Shown here: positions 47,916 through 57,441 of the stretch, piece after piece
How the letters are laid out: every line of letters begins with the position of its first letter
How positions within the stretch are numbered: the stretch's first letter is position 1
Origin: Platanthera guangdongensis
Taxonomy: Eukaryota; Streptophyta; Magnoliopsida; Asparagales; Orchidaceae
DNA: 64,000 nucleotides
Reading direction: 5' to 3'
NCBI GenBank assembly: GCA_039583875.1
Contig: CM077150.1
Location: 588,501-652,500 of the forward strand
Notes under the pieces: model-generated
Seen by the model: the letters and a program-made list of their open reading frames with translations, nothing else
What the model was told of the DNA's origin: nothing
Databases searched by the model: none
Made by a program: the position numbers and the translations under genes

Positions 47916-48110
47916 CGGCGAGCTGTGGCGAGCTTGGGCAAGCAGAGGAGAGTTGTGGCGAGCTTGGGCGAGCAGAGGCGAGCTGTGGCGAGCAGAGGCG
48001 AGCTGTGGCGAGCAGAGGCGAGCTATGACAAGCATAGGCGAGCTTGGGCGAGTAACTCGCGAGCTTGGGCGAGTAACTCGCGAGTATGGGCGAGTATCCC
48101 TTGGAACTCG
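47916..48110. repeat. GGCGAGC short tandem repeats
   Basis: About ten copies of (T)GGCGAGC with 6-9 bp linkers (TGTG, AGA, TTGG), followed by GAGTAACTCGCGAG palindromes, lie directly upstream of a TATA box at 48161. Confidence 0.85.
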
Positions 48111-48160
48111 TCGACAGAAGCTGGATACTCGCCTATACCCCCCCCCCCCCAGGATTTCAC

Positions 48161-48168
48161 TATAAATA
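48161..48168 (+). promoter_or_regulatory. TATA box downstream of repeat arrays
   Basis: TATAAATA in GGATTTCACTATAAATAGCC. A second candidate, TATATATA, is at 49048-49055, right of the SINE insertion. Confidence 0.45.
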
Positions 48169-48243
48169 GCCCCCCAGAGGTACTGGAAATGGCACTTTTG
48201 GAAGAGGTCGAGGTCCCCCCAAGTGGATACTCGCCCAGTCCAT

Positions 48244-48935
48244 GTAACGGTCCAAGCCCATCCCATGGGAACCCGCTGGCACCGCCGGCCTACCAGGGTC
48301 CAGACCCGGGCCCACCACTGGTAGTCAGCCTATCACATTCAAGCCTGCAGGTCATGCACCCCAACCCCTCTCCGGCCTGTTTATCAGCACGGTGGGTTGT
48401 TGCCACTAGGTCTCGAACCCAGGACCTTGATAAGAGAGCTTTCCACCACTCCCTCATCACCAACTGAGCTGCAGCTCAGTTGGTGATGAGGGAGTGGTGG
48501 AAAGCTCTCTTATCAAGGTCCTGGGTTCGAGACCTAGTGGCAACAACCCACCGTGCTGATAAACAGGCCGAAGAGGGGTTGGGGTGCATGGCCTGCAGGC
48601 TTGAATGTGATAGGCTGACTACCAGTGGTGGGCCCGGGTCTGGACCCTGGTAGGCCGGCGGTGCCAGCGGGTTCCCATGGGATGGGCCTGGACCGTTACA
48701 AAAAGTGCAGCTCAGTTGGTGATGAGGGAGTGGTGGAAAGCTCTCTTATCAAGGTCCTGGGTTCGAGACCTAAGTGGCAATAACCTACCGTGCTGATAAA
48801 TAGGCCGGAGAGGGGTTGGGGTGCATGGCCTGCAGGCTTAAATGTGATAGGCTGACTACCAGTGGTGGGCCCGGGTCTGGACCCTGGTAGGCCGGCGGTG
48901 CCAGCGGGTTCCCATGGGATGGGCCTGGACCGTTA
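48244..48935. mobile_element. Three-unit SINE cluster with head-to-head pair
   Basis: Three copies of one 228-bp unit: minus (48244-48471), plus (48472-48699) and, after AAAAAGTG, plus (48708-48935). The whole is flanked by the 8-bp duplication CAGTCCAT (48236-48243, 48936-48943). Each unit begins with tRNA-like sequence: A-box-like AGCTCAGTTGGT and B-box GGTTCGAGACC (48524-48534 in the second copy). It ends GGACCGTTAC. Polymerase III box spacing supports a tRNA-derived SINE. The first two units form a near-perfect 456-bp palindrome without spacer. Confidence 0.75.
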
Positions 48936-49168
48936 CAGTCCATACCTGCCTAGTACCTCGCCCAGCCTTTTGATTGTGGAGGGGAAGCTTCTTTTAAGCT
49001 TTTGGGTACGTGGTGGGACCTCCCTGCTGGAGCATTTGGGGTGTGCTTATATATAGTTTCCCATCTCTCGAGCTAGCTACTTGAGCTGTGAAATCAGATC
49101 GTAGAATCAGTAACCTTAGGCTGCCTTGATCCTATTTCTGAGGTCGAGAATTTTCCTGGCTTCAACAA

Positions 49169-50655
49169 CTCTGCTCCGAGAGCCAGTCCATACCAAAGAT
49201 TACATCAAACTATAATATCGGGAGCACATATGCTTCCAAACAAAAAGCCTGACTTCCTACATGCACCTCAACACAATAGGCTCGATCTGCGCGCATCAAA
49301 CACCCGTTAGGAAGCAGCACATTCACTTGATCTGTCGGTGTAAATGAAGACACTCTGATACGCCCTACGAAGTCCTCCGACATAAAAGAATGAGAAGCTC
49401 TCGTATCAAACAGTGCTCTCGCCGGATAATCCAATATCATGACAAATCCTAATGCAAATCAATCACACACACAAGTAACGAAAAGGTACTAAGTATGGAA
49501 AACAGTAAAAACTGAAGCTTAACTCAACTTATACCTGTTACGATGTCACTTTGTTTTATGGCCTCCTGCTAGCCAAGATTATAGACTCGGGGTTGCGCTT
49601 GGGATGCAGTCGATTCTACCACTATCTTTCCCTTCCTAGCATAAGACACACCCGTCTTTTTCTCCCCTTTTGGAGGGCCACTCCAACAGTCTCGAGCAAA
49701 ATGACCCACCTTTCCACATGTATAACATGTGGCAGACCTCTTCTAGATGTTGCTCCAGATGTAGGAGAAAGAGGAGTCAGCGTAGAAGTATTAGGCTTCT
49801 TTTTCCACCGCCGAAATCCAGATTTTGCCGACCCAGGTACTTTGAACTCTGTCTTTTTCCCCGTCAAGTCATTCTTCAGTTGCACACATTTCATGTCCAG
49901 CTCAAGGGAACGGGCCGTATTGACCAAGGTAAGAAAACCCTGCATCATCGGTCCTAAGAGAAGCAACCGCAAGTCATCTCTCAGCCCTTCATAGAACCGA
50001 TTTGTTTTCTGTTTCTCATCTACAAACGTAAAGTCTACATATCTTCTCAATCTCGTGAACTCGTGCAAGTAGTCGTCCAGCGACCTCTCGCCTTGAGTTA
50101 GCCTTTGAAATTGGTTCTCCATCGCAATTCGCTGTGCTGGTGGAACATACCTTGCCAGAAAACACCTTGAGAATTCCTCCATTGAGATCTCATTCAACGG
50201 CCGACCAACAAACTGGTGCAGCTCCAGCTCATCCCACCACAGTCTTACCTCACCATCCAGCAAGAAGGTAGTCACGGTGACTTGTTGCCACTCTTTCGTT
50301 TCAATTGCCGTCAGGACTCTCTTTATCCTTGAGAGCCAGTCTTCGGCTTGTGTAGGGGTTCCAGTACCCATAAACACAGGGGGATTGAAACTCATCACAT
50401 GTTTCAATTATTTCTTCATTGCTCGTCTTACGACCACTTGTCTCACCACTATATGTTCCACTACGCTAACCGGTTCCTGAACCATCTCAGAAATAGGAGG
50501 TTGTCTCTGACATCCAGGTTGTACATTCATCATTGCGAACACAGCTTTAGCAACCACCGTATAGTTTCCGCAGAAGGAGGAGGTGTTGGCACCTCATTTG
50601 GTGCACTACTCTCCACTGAGCGCTGGGGTTCTTGTTTCCCCGCACCACTTCTAGT
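49169..50655 (-). pseudogene. Second Tekay-like gag-protease (truncated)
   Basis: Minus strand: the gag start context at 50655 reads TAG where relatives have ATG. The gag domain is readable at 50407-49800 (SFNPPVFMGTGTPTQAEDWL, GEVRLWWDEL, NQFQRLTQGERSLDDYL, NRFYEGLRDDLR). The zinc knuckle is frameshifted near 49730. Protease ALFDTRASHSFMSEDF (about 49405) has the catalytic D-T-G changed to D-T-R. Homology to the first Tekay-like element ends at about 49169, where the Tat-like LTR begins; RT and integrase are missing. Confidence 0.88.
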
Positions 50656-51521
50656 TGCCTACAATGTTAACACACAAATAAGCAACTACAAATATTGCCA
50701 AAAGCAATCACAGGAATATATCAGTTCCACAAACATGTGTATTTTCATTCCTAAGTGGACATTCATGAGTTTATTATTGTTACAAACGGTAGCGCACATA
50801 CACGTGCTCACCACCCCTTAAGAGAATTCGACCACGAATTCCAAGAAGAAAGATCGAGAACGGAGTCCAATTTTTTAACGCCCCCATACGTCGCATGGCA
50901 TATGACCGTAGGTCCGGTCGGGGTCCGACGTCATATACCACGATAGACAAGGAAATTACCTGTAATAAGCCAAACCCAGGTTCAAGTAGAAACACGCTCT
51001 ACCGCAGAGCATTCTAGCGGAAGCATTTTAAGTTAAGAATCCATACACAATAAGTATGTTCGCTACACAAAAGGAATGACATAGATATTACATCACATGT
51101 TTTGGCCATAGCCTTATTACAAATGTTTTAGTTAATAAAAGTGACGTCATACATCAGCACGCATACCGGCCACACATGAAACGATAAAGTTCGTCTTTTG
51201 GGCCTTCAAGGGCCAGCCAATTGCAGCACACGGGCTTCAGCCCGCTACTTCCCACTTGGCTCTCCAGCACCTGCATAAAAGGACCCACCAAAACGTGTCA
51301 AACAAAGTAATGGTCAGCATTTTGCTGACCCAATTATAACGATCTCACCTCTTATTCGGGGCAGCATTTCTCCATCCATGCAAACAAGGCATAACATATA
51401 TATATGGCAAAAAAGGTGTGTTTAGGCACCATTCACCACAGACGTTGGCCCAACGACCACATGCCCCGTGCACTCAGGGCACATTTTCGGTGTACCGGAC
51501 TCCCCGTATAACACCACCGTT

Positions 51522-51672
51522 CAGAGGTCCATGACTTAACAGTAACTTGTCGTTCAGAGGTAGTTAATTTTACGACTACGTCATTCAGAGGTACTTAACT
51601 TGACGACCAACTGCACATTCAGAGGTACTTAACTTGACAACTCAGTCGTTCAGAGGCACTTAACTTGATGGC
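51522..51672. repeat. Tandem repeat in LTR, 5 units of about 31-35 bp
   Basis: Unit core CGTTCAGAGGTACTTAACTT with variable ends. Confidence 0.85.
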
Positions 51673-52552
51673 ACAGTAGTTGGCCTTCACGGCTCAACGC
51701 ATTACAAGCCACACGGCTTTGTCCATTTCGAGCTGGCACCCACCACATGCCAGGCAACTTAAGCACACAGCCTACATACAACGACCCCAGGTCTCTTAAA
51801 GACAAGCCTCATAACACAAGCTCCCAAGGAGATATCGCCTGACAACACTCACTATCGCCCGACGACATCAACAATTCACAAAGCTGTGATCATTACTGGG
51901 TATTTTCCTGGAAATTCTTCTAGTACTTTGGTGCAACATCCTGCACACCCCTTGATTCTGTATTTCACACGTACTTCACACGTATATCCACGTAGTCTTC
52001 TTCGGCACACAAATTAAACATCACCAATCCAGATCAACCTGTCCAGATGAGTTTCACACAGCATGTTTATTCCGTACTCTACATTTCCGGATCTATATGA
52101 AAGAATATATGGGGATCAAACTGATCAACCCACTGAAATCCATCCTTTTTCACCTTTTGCTGAGGGGATTCATGCAAGTATGCATATCAAGGACTTCACT
52201 TGTCCAGGAGAAATTTGGTACCCTTGTAGTTCTCTTTGGAGTCATGTCGAAGCTTTTCTACGAAGATGGAAAGGAGCACGTCGCTCTCCTCTTCTCGGAT
52301 CTATCCTCGGATCTGGCCTCCGAACATAAGATCTCCTTCAACGAGCTCACAAAACTCAGCCCAGCACTTCCTTAGCTTATTCTTCCTTTTCACTCAAGGA
52401 AACTCAAGAGATGAAGAGAGTGAGAAAAAGAAAGAGAATGAAACCTCCTTCCTATTCTTCTCTGGTTCAGTGGACTCGGGAATAATCCTAACCACATGAT
52501 CTCTCAGACAAAATAAAGCAAATCCCAGGATTTGAGTTGACTGGTCAACTTT

Positions 52553-52955
52553 GGCGCTATCGCCCGACGATATCGACTGTTGCCACTTGGCGATATCGAC
52601 TTCACCGCCATGGCCTCTTTGACCTAGGTCAACCATCGCTTATTGGCCACCTAACAGCCATGAGGCACTATCGTCCAGTGGTATCCATTGTCGTCTGCGA
52701 TATCCAGTGATATCCATTCTCTGGTTCTGTGATATCCATTGTCGTCAGGCGTTGAGTACGTCAAGAGCGTCGAGAGCATCGAGAGCGTCGAGTGACGACT
52801 CAACGCTTTCACTATCGCCATATGGCGATATCCACTGTCGCCAATCAGCGATATCCGTTCGACGATTCGTCGAACGGGTTGAATGCGTCGAGTGCAGCTC
52901 GACGAACGTTGCATCGCTATCGCCATCAGGCGATACCCAGTATCGCCCGACGATA
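52553..52955. repeat. CGATATC / CGTCGAG motif array in U3
   Basis: Recurrent TATCGCCCGACGATATC, GCGATATCCA and GTCGAGAGCGTCGAG words, many palindromic, lie at the U3 end of the second Tekay-like LTR. Confidence 0.85.
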
Positions 52956-52992
52956 CTAACAAACTTCCTGCTGTCAAATTTGAGGTGTTACA

Positions 52993-54167
52993 GGAAGTGT
53001 ACAACCACATATTCGTTGGGTGGGACCGAGAAACCCGAGACCTCGGGATTGGGCTAACCTTAGGCTAGTTTTGGGCTGAAACCAGATCAAATAAGTTAAT
53101 AGACGAAAGGGGTCCCGCCAGCTAAGGCGAGAAGACAGTTCTGGCCTAAGGAGTTGAATGAACTAAATGCCTTCTGGCCTAAGGTGTTGAGTGAACTCAA
53201 TGCTCTCAACTCCTTCCGGCTTAAGGTGTTGAGTGAACTCAACGCTCTCACCGCCTTCTTGCCTAAGGCGTTGAGTGTATTCTCTTCACTCCACGCTCTC
53301 AACGCCTCGGTTCCTATAGTGTTTGATGAGCAAAGTAGCCGAAAAGGTCCCCGCCCAAGAGCAGGCAGTTAGGCGGGCAAATCCGCATTCGGACGGGTAA
53401 TTCGGAGAGCTTCTCGCCAAGGGAGGCGGAAAGGCTTCCTCCTGAGTATGCAGAAGGCTCCCGGAGTTGACAAAATGTCCTGAAAGAAGGCGTTGGGTGA
53501 AGCTCATTGACTCAACGCTTTTAGGCGCTGAGAGATCTAAATCCACTCAACGCCCTTCGGCTTCTGGCGTTGAGTGGAGCTCATTGACTCAACACTTCTG
53601 AAGGTTCTCGCTCAGTGACTGTCAAGGGAGGACAGATAAAAGAGCCAGGCGGAAGGGGCTTCTGCCCAGAGAGGCAAAAAGCATCCTGCCCAGTTTGTTC
53701 CAGAGGTAAAATTACCAGGATGCCTTTGAGTCTGCATATAGTCTTTTAGAACAATGGAGTTTGGCTGTTGGCAGACCACTTTGGGATACATATAGCCTCT
53801 TAGAACATCAGAGTTTGGTTGTTTGCAGACCACTTTGGGCTGTATATAGCCTTCTAGAACAGTGTAGTTATGATGTTGGCAGACCAACTTTTTGGATTCT
53901 ATAAATAGACTCACATGGTACCTCAGAAGGCAAGCTTTCTCATTTCCTAAAACCAGTTAGTGCTTTCTGAGGTACTCCTAGCCTAGCAATTGGCTAAGGA
54001 GGGGAAACGCTCAGAGATCTTCCGGGTAAGTAGAGAGACCTCCCAACTGAGGTTTAGGGTCAGTTCCTGGATCTTTGTTACTAGCCAAGGATTTGAGTTT
54101 GGGAGAAGTAGGTATCAGCTTCACCCCAAGGTCCGAACTCTCGTTGAGGCCAGTTTTGGCTTCAACA
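52993..54167 (+). repeat. 5' LTR of a Tat-like element
   Basis: The right end ...TTGGCTTCAACA (54167) is fixed by comparison with the 3' copy ending at 61184; the left end is approximate. U3 (53090-53600) repeats GCGTTGAG and CTCAACGC in inverted pairs. Three units of about 62 bp (CAGACCACTTTGGG...TATATAGCC) follow at 53737-53890. TATA box CTATAAATAG is at about 53901. Confidence 0.7.
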
Positions 54168-54226
54168 TTTTCTGGTGCGATGAGCGTGGACCGTAGCTAA
54201 TACAAGAAAATCTCAAGCTAAGTCTC

Positions 54227-55517
54227 ATGGTTGGAGATGAAGGCGAACGAGCTGGTTCAGGAGGTTCTCCCTCGCGGAGAAGTGGGGTGACGTTGGGGAT
54301 GTTGGAGGACATCAGGCGGGAAGTCCTGCAAATCATCCACTTGGCATTCTCAACAAGAATCGAGTGGGCGACGCCCTCGGTTCCGGTGGTTGCATCCCCA
54401 TCACTAGGAAAAAACGCTCACGAGCAGCATCCCGGGAAGGAGGTTCCGACGGAGGTTGCCAAGAGGGATATCGCCATGTGGGAACTTTTTCCGGGGCAGG
54501 TCAGTACGGACAAGGCTAGCGAGACGAGGTCGCGGGACGTGCCCTCTCGGCAGGTTGTGGGCAGGAGCCCTTTTAGTGAGCTTATCATCTCGGCTCTGGT
54601 TCCAAATGAGTTTCAGGTGCTGGACATGTCCTACTATACGTGCCGGGACGACCCAGTGCAACATGTACAGTGGTTCAAGGATGCAGTTTCCATAAGGCAA
54701 ATGTCGGATGCCTTCACATGTAGGATCTTCGCCATCAATTTGAAGGAGAAGGTCAGGGACTGGTTCCACCAGTTGTTTGCGAGTTCAATCTACTGTTTTG
54801 AGGATCTGCGGCATGAGTTCTTGCTGAGGTCCTCAACATTTAAGAAGAGGAAGAAGAGTGTGGAGTGCTTGTTTGCCATCAAGCAGAAGCCGGAAGAGGG
54901 ATTGGGACGCGTGGATAGGTTCCAGGAAGAGATTTTGCAGGTTTAGGAGATGTCGGGGTACACCATAATGCTTGCTTTCACCCTAGGGTTGAGGCCAAGC
55001 TTCTTTAGCATGGAGCTGAAGAGAGTTCACCCCTCTTTTTCGAGGAGCTTATGGAGAAGGCGGCGAAGGAGATCGAGATCGAGGCAGCCAATTCGGCGTT
55101 CGCTAAAAAAACTAGCCAAGTTGGCGGAGGACGATGGGAAGGAGTCAGTAACAGGGAGACAGAGGGAACAGAGAGAGGAGAGAAGAAGCGAGGAAGCCCG
55201 AGGACATGGGCAGTACTAGGGTTGGGGGCAGCGCGAGGCAAACAACAAGTTGGGCTGGAGGCCCCAAGAAGGTCACCCCCAGAATAAGGCGGAGGTTTCC
55301 AAGGAAGGGACAACTTCTGCGAGCAAAGGTGGTTCAATCAGCCGGCCTGGAGGCAATGACAGAGGGACCCCCTCCCGCCACAGCAGGAGGCTATGGAGAA
55401 CATCAGAGGAAGAGGAGGAAGAAGAGGAGCTCGAGGAGGAGCGAGGAGAAGAGAAGGCAAGGTGGCGTTGCCCTTTTGTGACTTCCACCAGGAGGAGGGT
55501 CACGCAACGGCCACCTT
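54227..55517 (+). pseudogene. Tat-like gag, part 1 (broken, interrupted)
   Basis: It starts at ATG 54227 (MVGDEGERAGSGGSPSRR). The retrotransposon-gag domain includes DDPVQHVQWFKDAV, VRDWFHQLFASSI, FLLRSSTFKKRKKS and RVDRFQEEI. A TAG at 54944 follows, then the continuation ELKRVHP. A basic, Arg/Glu-rich region follows in shifting frames. The zinc-knuckle beginning CDFHQEEGHATAT at about 55471-55515 is cut by the SINE insertion. Same family as the minus-strand gag at 403-2064. Confidence 0.85.
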
Positions 55518-56107
55518 GTAACGACTTAGGGAGGACCCCTAGCGCCGCCCAACCCACCAGCATCCCATGGAGGAAGCATGGCACCATGGTGGTACAGCCG
55601 GAATCTACAAGGCCTGCAGGCCGTACACCCCAACCAAATCTTCGCGCCTGTTTCTCAGAAGCGGTAGGTTGTTGGCACGGGCTTCGAACCCGCAATCCTT
55701 GATAAGCAACCTTCAACAGTTCTCATCACCAACTGAGCTGAGCTCAGTTGGTGATGAGAACTGTTGAAGGTTGCTTATCAAGGGTTGCGGGTTCGAAGCC
55801 CCGTGTCAACAACCTACCGCTTCTGAGAAACAGGCGCGGAGATTTGGTTGGGGTGTACGGCCTGTATGCCTTGTAGATTCAGCTCAGTTGGTGATGAGAC
55901 TGTTAAAGGTTGCTTGTCAAGGGTTGCAGATTCGAAGCCCCGTGCCAACAACCTACTGTTGCTGAGAAATAGGCGTAGAGATTTGGTTGGGGTGTACGGC
56001 CTGCAGACCTTGTAGATTCCAGCTGTACCACCGTGGTGCCATGAGTCCTCCATGGGCTGCTGGTGGGTTGGGCGGCGCTAGGGGTCCTCCCTAGGTCGTT
56101 ACAAAAA
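55518..56107. mobile_element. SINE cluster: minus, truncated plus, plus
   Basis: Minus unit 55518-55739 and plus unit from 55741 meet head-to-head at CAACTGAGCTGAGCTCAGTTG. The plus unit stops after about 136 bp and is followed by a second plus unit (about 55877-56102) ending AGGTCGTTACAAAAAA. A- and B-box-like sequences (GCTCAGTTGGT, GGTTCGAAGCC) are present. Units are clearly related to, but diverged from, those at 48244. Confidence 0.75.
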
Positions 56108-56120
56108 AGTGCATGTTTTA

Positions 56121-56553
56121 TGTAGCGTCCCGGTTTAGAGCTCAGAGGCCCACAACGAAAGTGTGCAGCTTTTCTCGCCCCGGTGCCCCACTACAGGACT
56201 GCAGTCTGTGCCACCCAAACCCATCTCTGGCCTGTTTCTCAGCACAGCGGGTTTTTGCAAACGCGGGGATTCGAACCCACGCCGCCTTGATAAGGCACCT
56301 TCCACAGTCCTCATCACCAACTAAGCTACAACTCAGTTGGTGATGAGTAGTGATACTAAAGGCTACTTGTCAAGGTTGCGGGTTCGAGACCCCGTGACAA
56401 CAATGCACCGTGTTGATAAACAGACCGGAGATGCTTTGGGGTGTACGACCGGCAGACCTTGTAGATTCTGGCTATACCACTGTAGTGTCATGGGTCCTCC
56501 ATGGGCTGCTGGTGGGCCGGGAGGCGCTAGGGGTCCTCCCTAGGTCATTACAC
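56121..56553. mobile_element. SINE pair, head-to-head
   Basis: Minus unit 56121 to about 56328 (starts TGTAGCGTCCCGG) and plus unit from about 56330 to 56553 (ends CCTAGGTCATTACA). The junction is CTAAGCTACAACTCAGTTGG. It is more diverged between arms than the pair at 48244. After it the gag sequence resumes. Confidence 0.7.
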
Positions 56554-57350
56554 GTCTGCCCCGAATTTTTGGAGATAAGAGGGGCCAGGGGCAAGTTCAG
56601 CAGCAGCAGCCGGTGAGGATTGAAGAAGTTCAGCCGGGAGGAGGGGAAGAGAGGTGTGAGGACCGGGCAGATGTAGAGGTCCGAGGATGGATCAGAGTGA
56701 TCCATGGGGGACTAGGAATAGAGGGCACTTATAAGGGGAGCTTCCAAACCATATACCGAAGGAGCATCGTCTCGACCTCCCAGACTCCCCCCTGCCCCAA
56801 GAGGAAAAAATCACTTTCTCAGTAAGAGACACGCCCGACTACAAAGACCCGTTCTGTGACGCCTTGGTGATCCAGACGGCAGTGGAGAATTTCACGGTCT
56901 CCAGGATTCTGGTAGACAATGGGAGCTTCGTGAATATAATCTTCAAGAAAGCTTTTGATGAGATGAAGGTGGAGGCCCGGAGGGGTCTAGCCTCGGATGG
57001 GTCGTTGTTTGGGTTCTCAGGAGAGATGAAGGAAGTCGAAGGAGGGGTGGCACTGCATGTGACATTGGGAGGGGGGGTGTCGAGGAACTATCAGTTCGTC
57101 ATTGTTGACGCTCCGAGCAGCTACAACGCAATCTTCAGGTGACCTCTAATCAGCGCCTTTCGTTGCGTCCCCTCCTCGTTTCACCAATATCTCAAGTTCA
57201 GCAGTGGAGGATTGCAGGTCCAGATCAGGGGGACCTGAAGGTGCCGAGGCAGTGCTATGTGACTGATGTCAACATCATTTCCTGGATGGCAGAGGCAGAG
57301 GAGTTGGATAAGGACATGGCAATGCCGGAGGAGGCTGTAGAGGAGTGAGA
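56554..57350 (+). pseudogene. Tat-like gag end and protease
   Basis: A Gln/Gly-rich gag end (RGQGQVQQQQPVRIEEVQ) is followed by the retropepsin-like protease, with ILVDNGSFVNIIFKKAF at about 56900 (D-N-G instead of D-T/S-G) and the flap and C-terminal lobe to YNAIFR (57142). A frame change follows. It would cleave the polyprotein. Confidence 0.8.
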
Positions 57351-57441
57351 GGTGAGCCTACGTGAGGCTGGAGAGAAGACTGTATGGGAGGAGCAAGGAG
57401 GAGAAGCTAGGGGTGAGGCCTAGGGAGGTGGAGAAGAGGAG

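Larger units (their letters stand above)
45953..49167 (+). repeat. Tat-like LTR segment (solo or truncated)
   Basis: It ends ...CCTGGCTTCAACA (49167), like the Tat-like LTR at 54167, and switches directly to Tekay-like protease sequence. It comprises a minisatellite, a GGCGAGC array and TATA boxes (48161, 49048). A SINE cluster interrupts it. No Tat-like gag follows, which suggests a solo or truncated LTR. The left end is placed next to the neighbouring Tekay-like LTR and is uncertain. Confidence 0.4.
50874..52992 (-). repeat. 5' LTR of the second Tekay-like element
   Basis: 2119 bp, from TTTAACGCCCCC to GAGGTGTTACA on the plus strand. It shares blocks with 43396-45947 (GTGCACTCAGGGCACATTTT, CTGTCCAGATGAG). 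The primer site beside it is unrecognisable. U3 has its own array (CGATATCG-type) instead of the ACACGCCCGTGTC array. Confidence 0.85.

Noticed and set aside
48472..48560. Possible tRNA genes (GCTCAGTTGG and GGTTCGA boxes), also near 55741, 55879 and 56330
   Set aside because: A and B boxes are present but no acceptor stem or complete cloverleaf closes, and the sequence continues into a shared 228-bp unit. tRNA-derived SINEs fit better.
55206..55716. Overlapping Arg/Glu-rich open frames on both strands
   Set aside because: They are frame shadows of the basic region of the Tat-like gag and of the SINE cluster.
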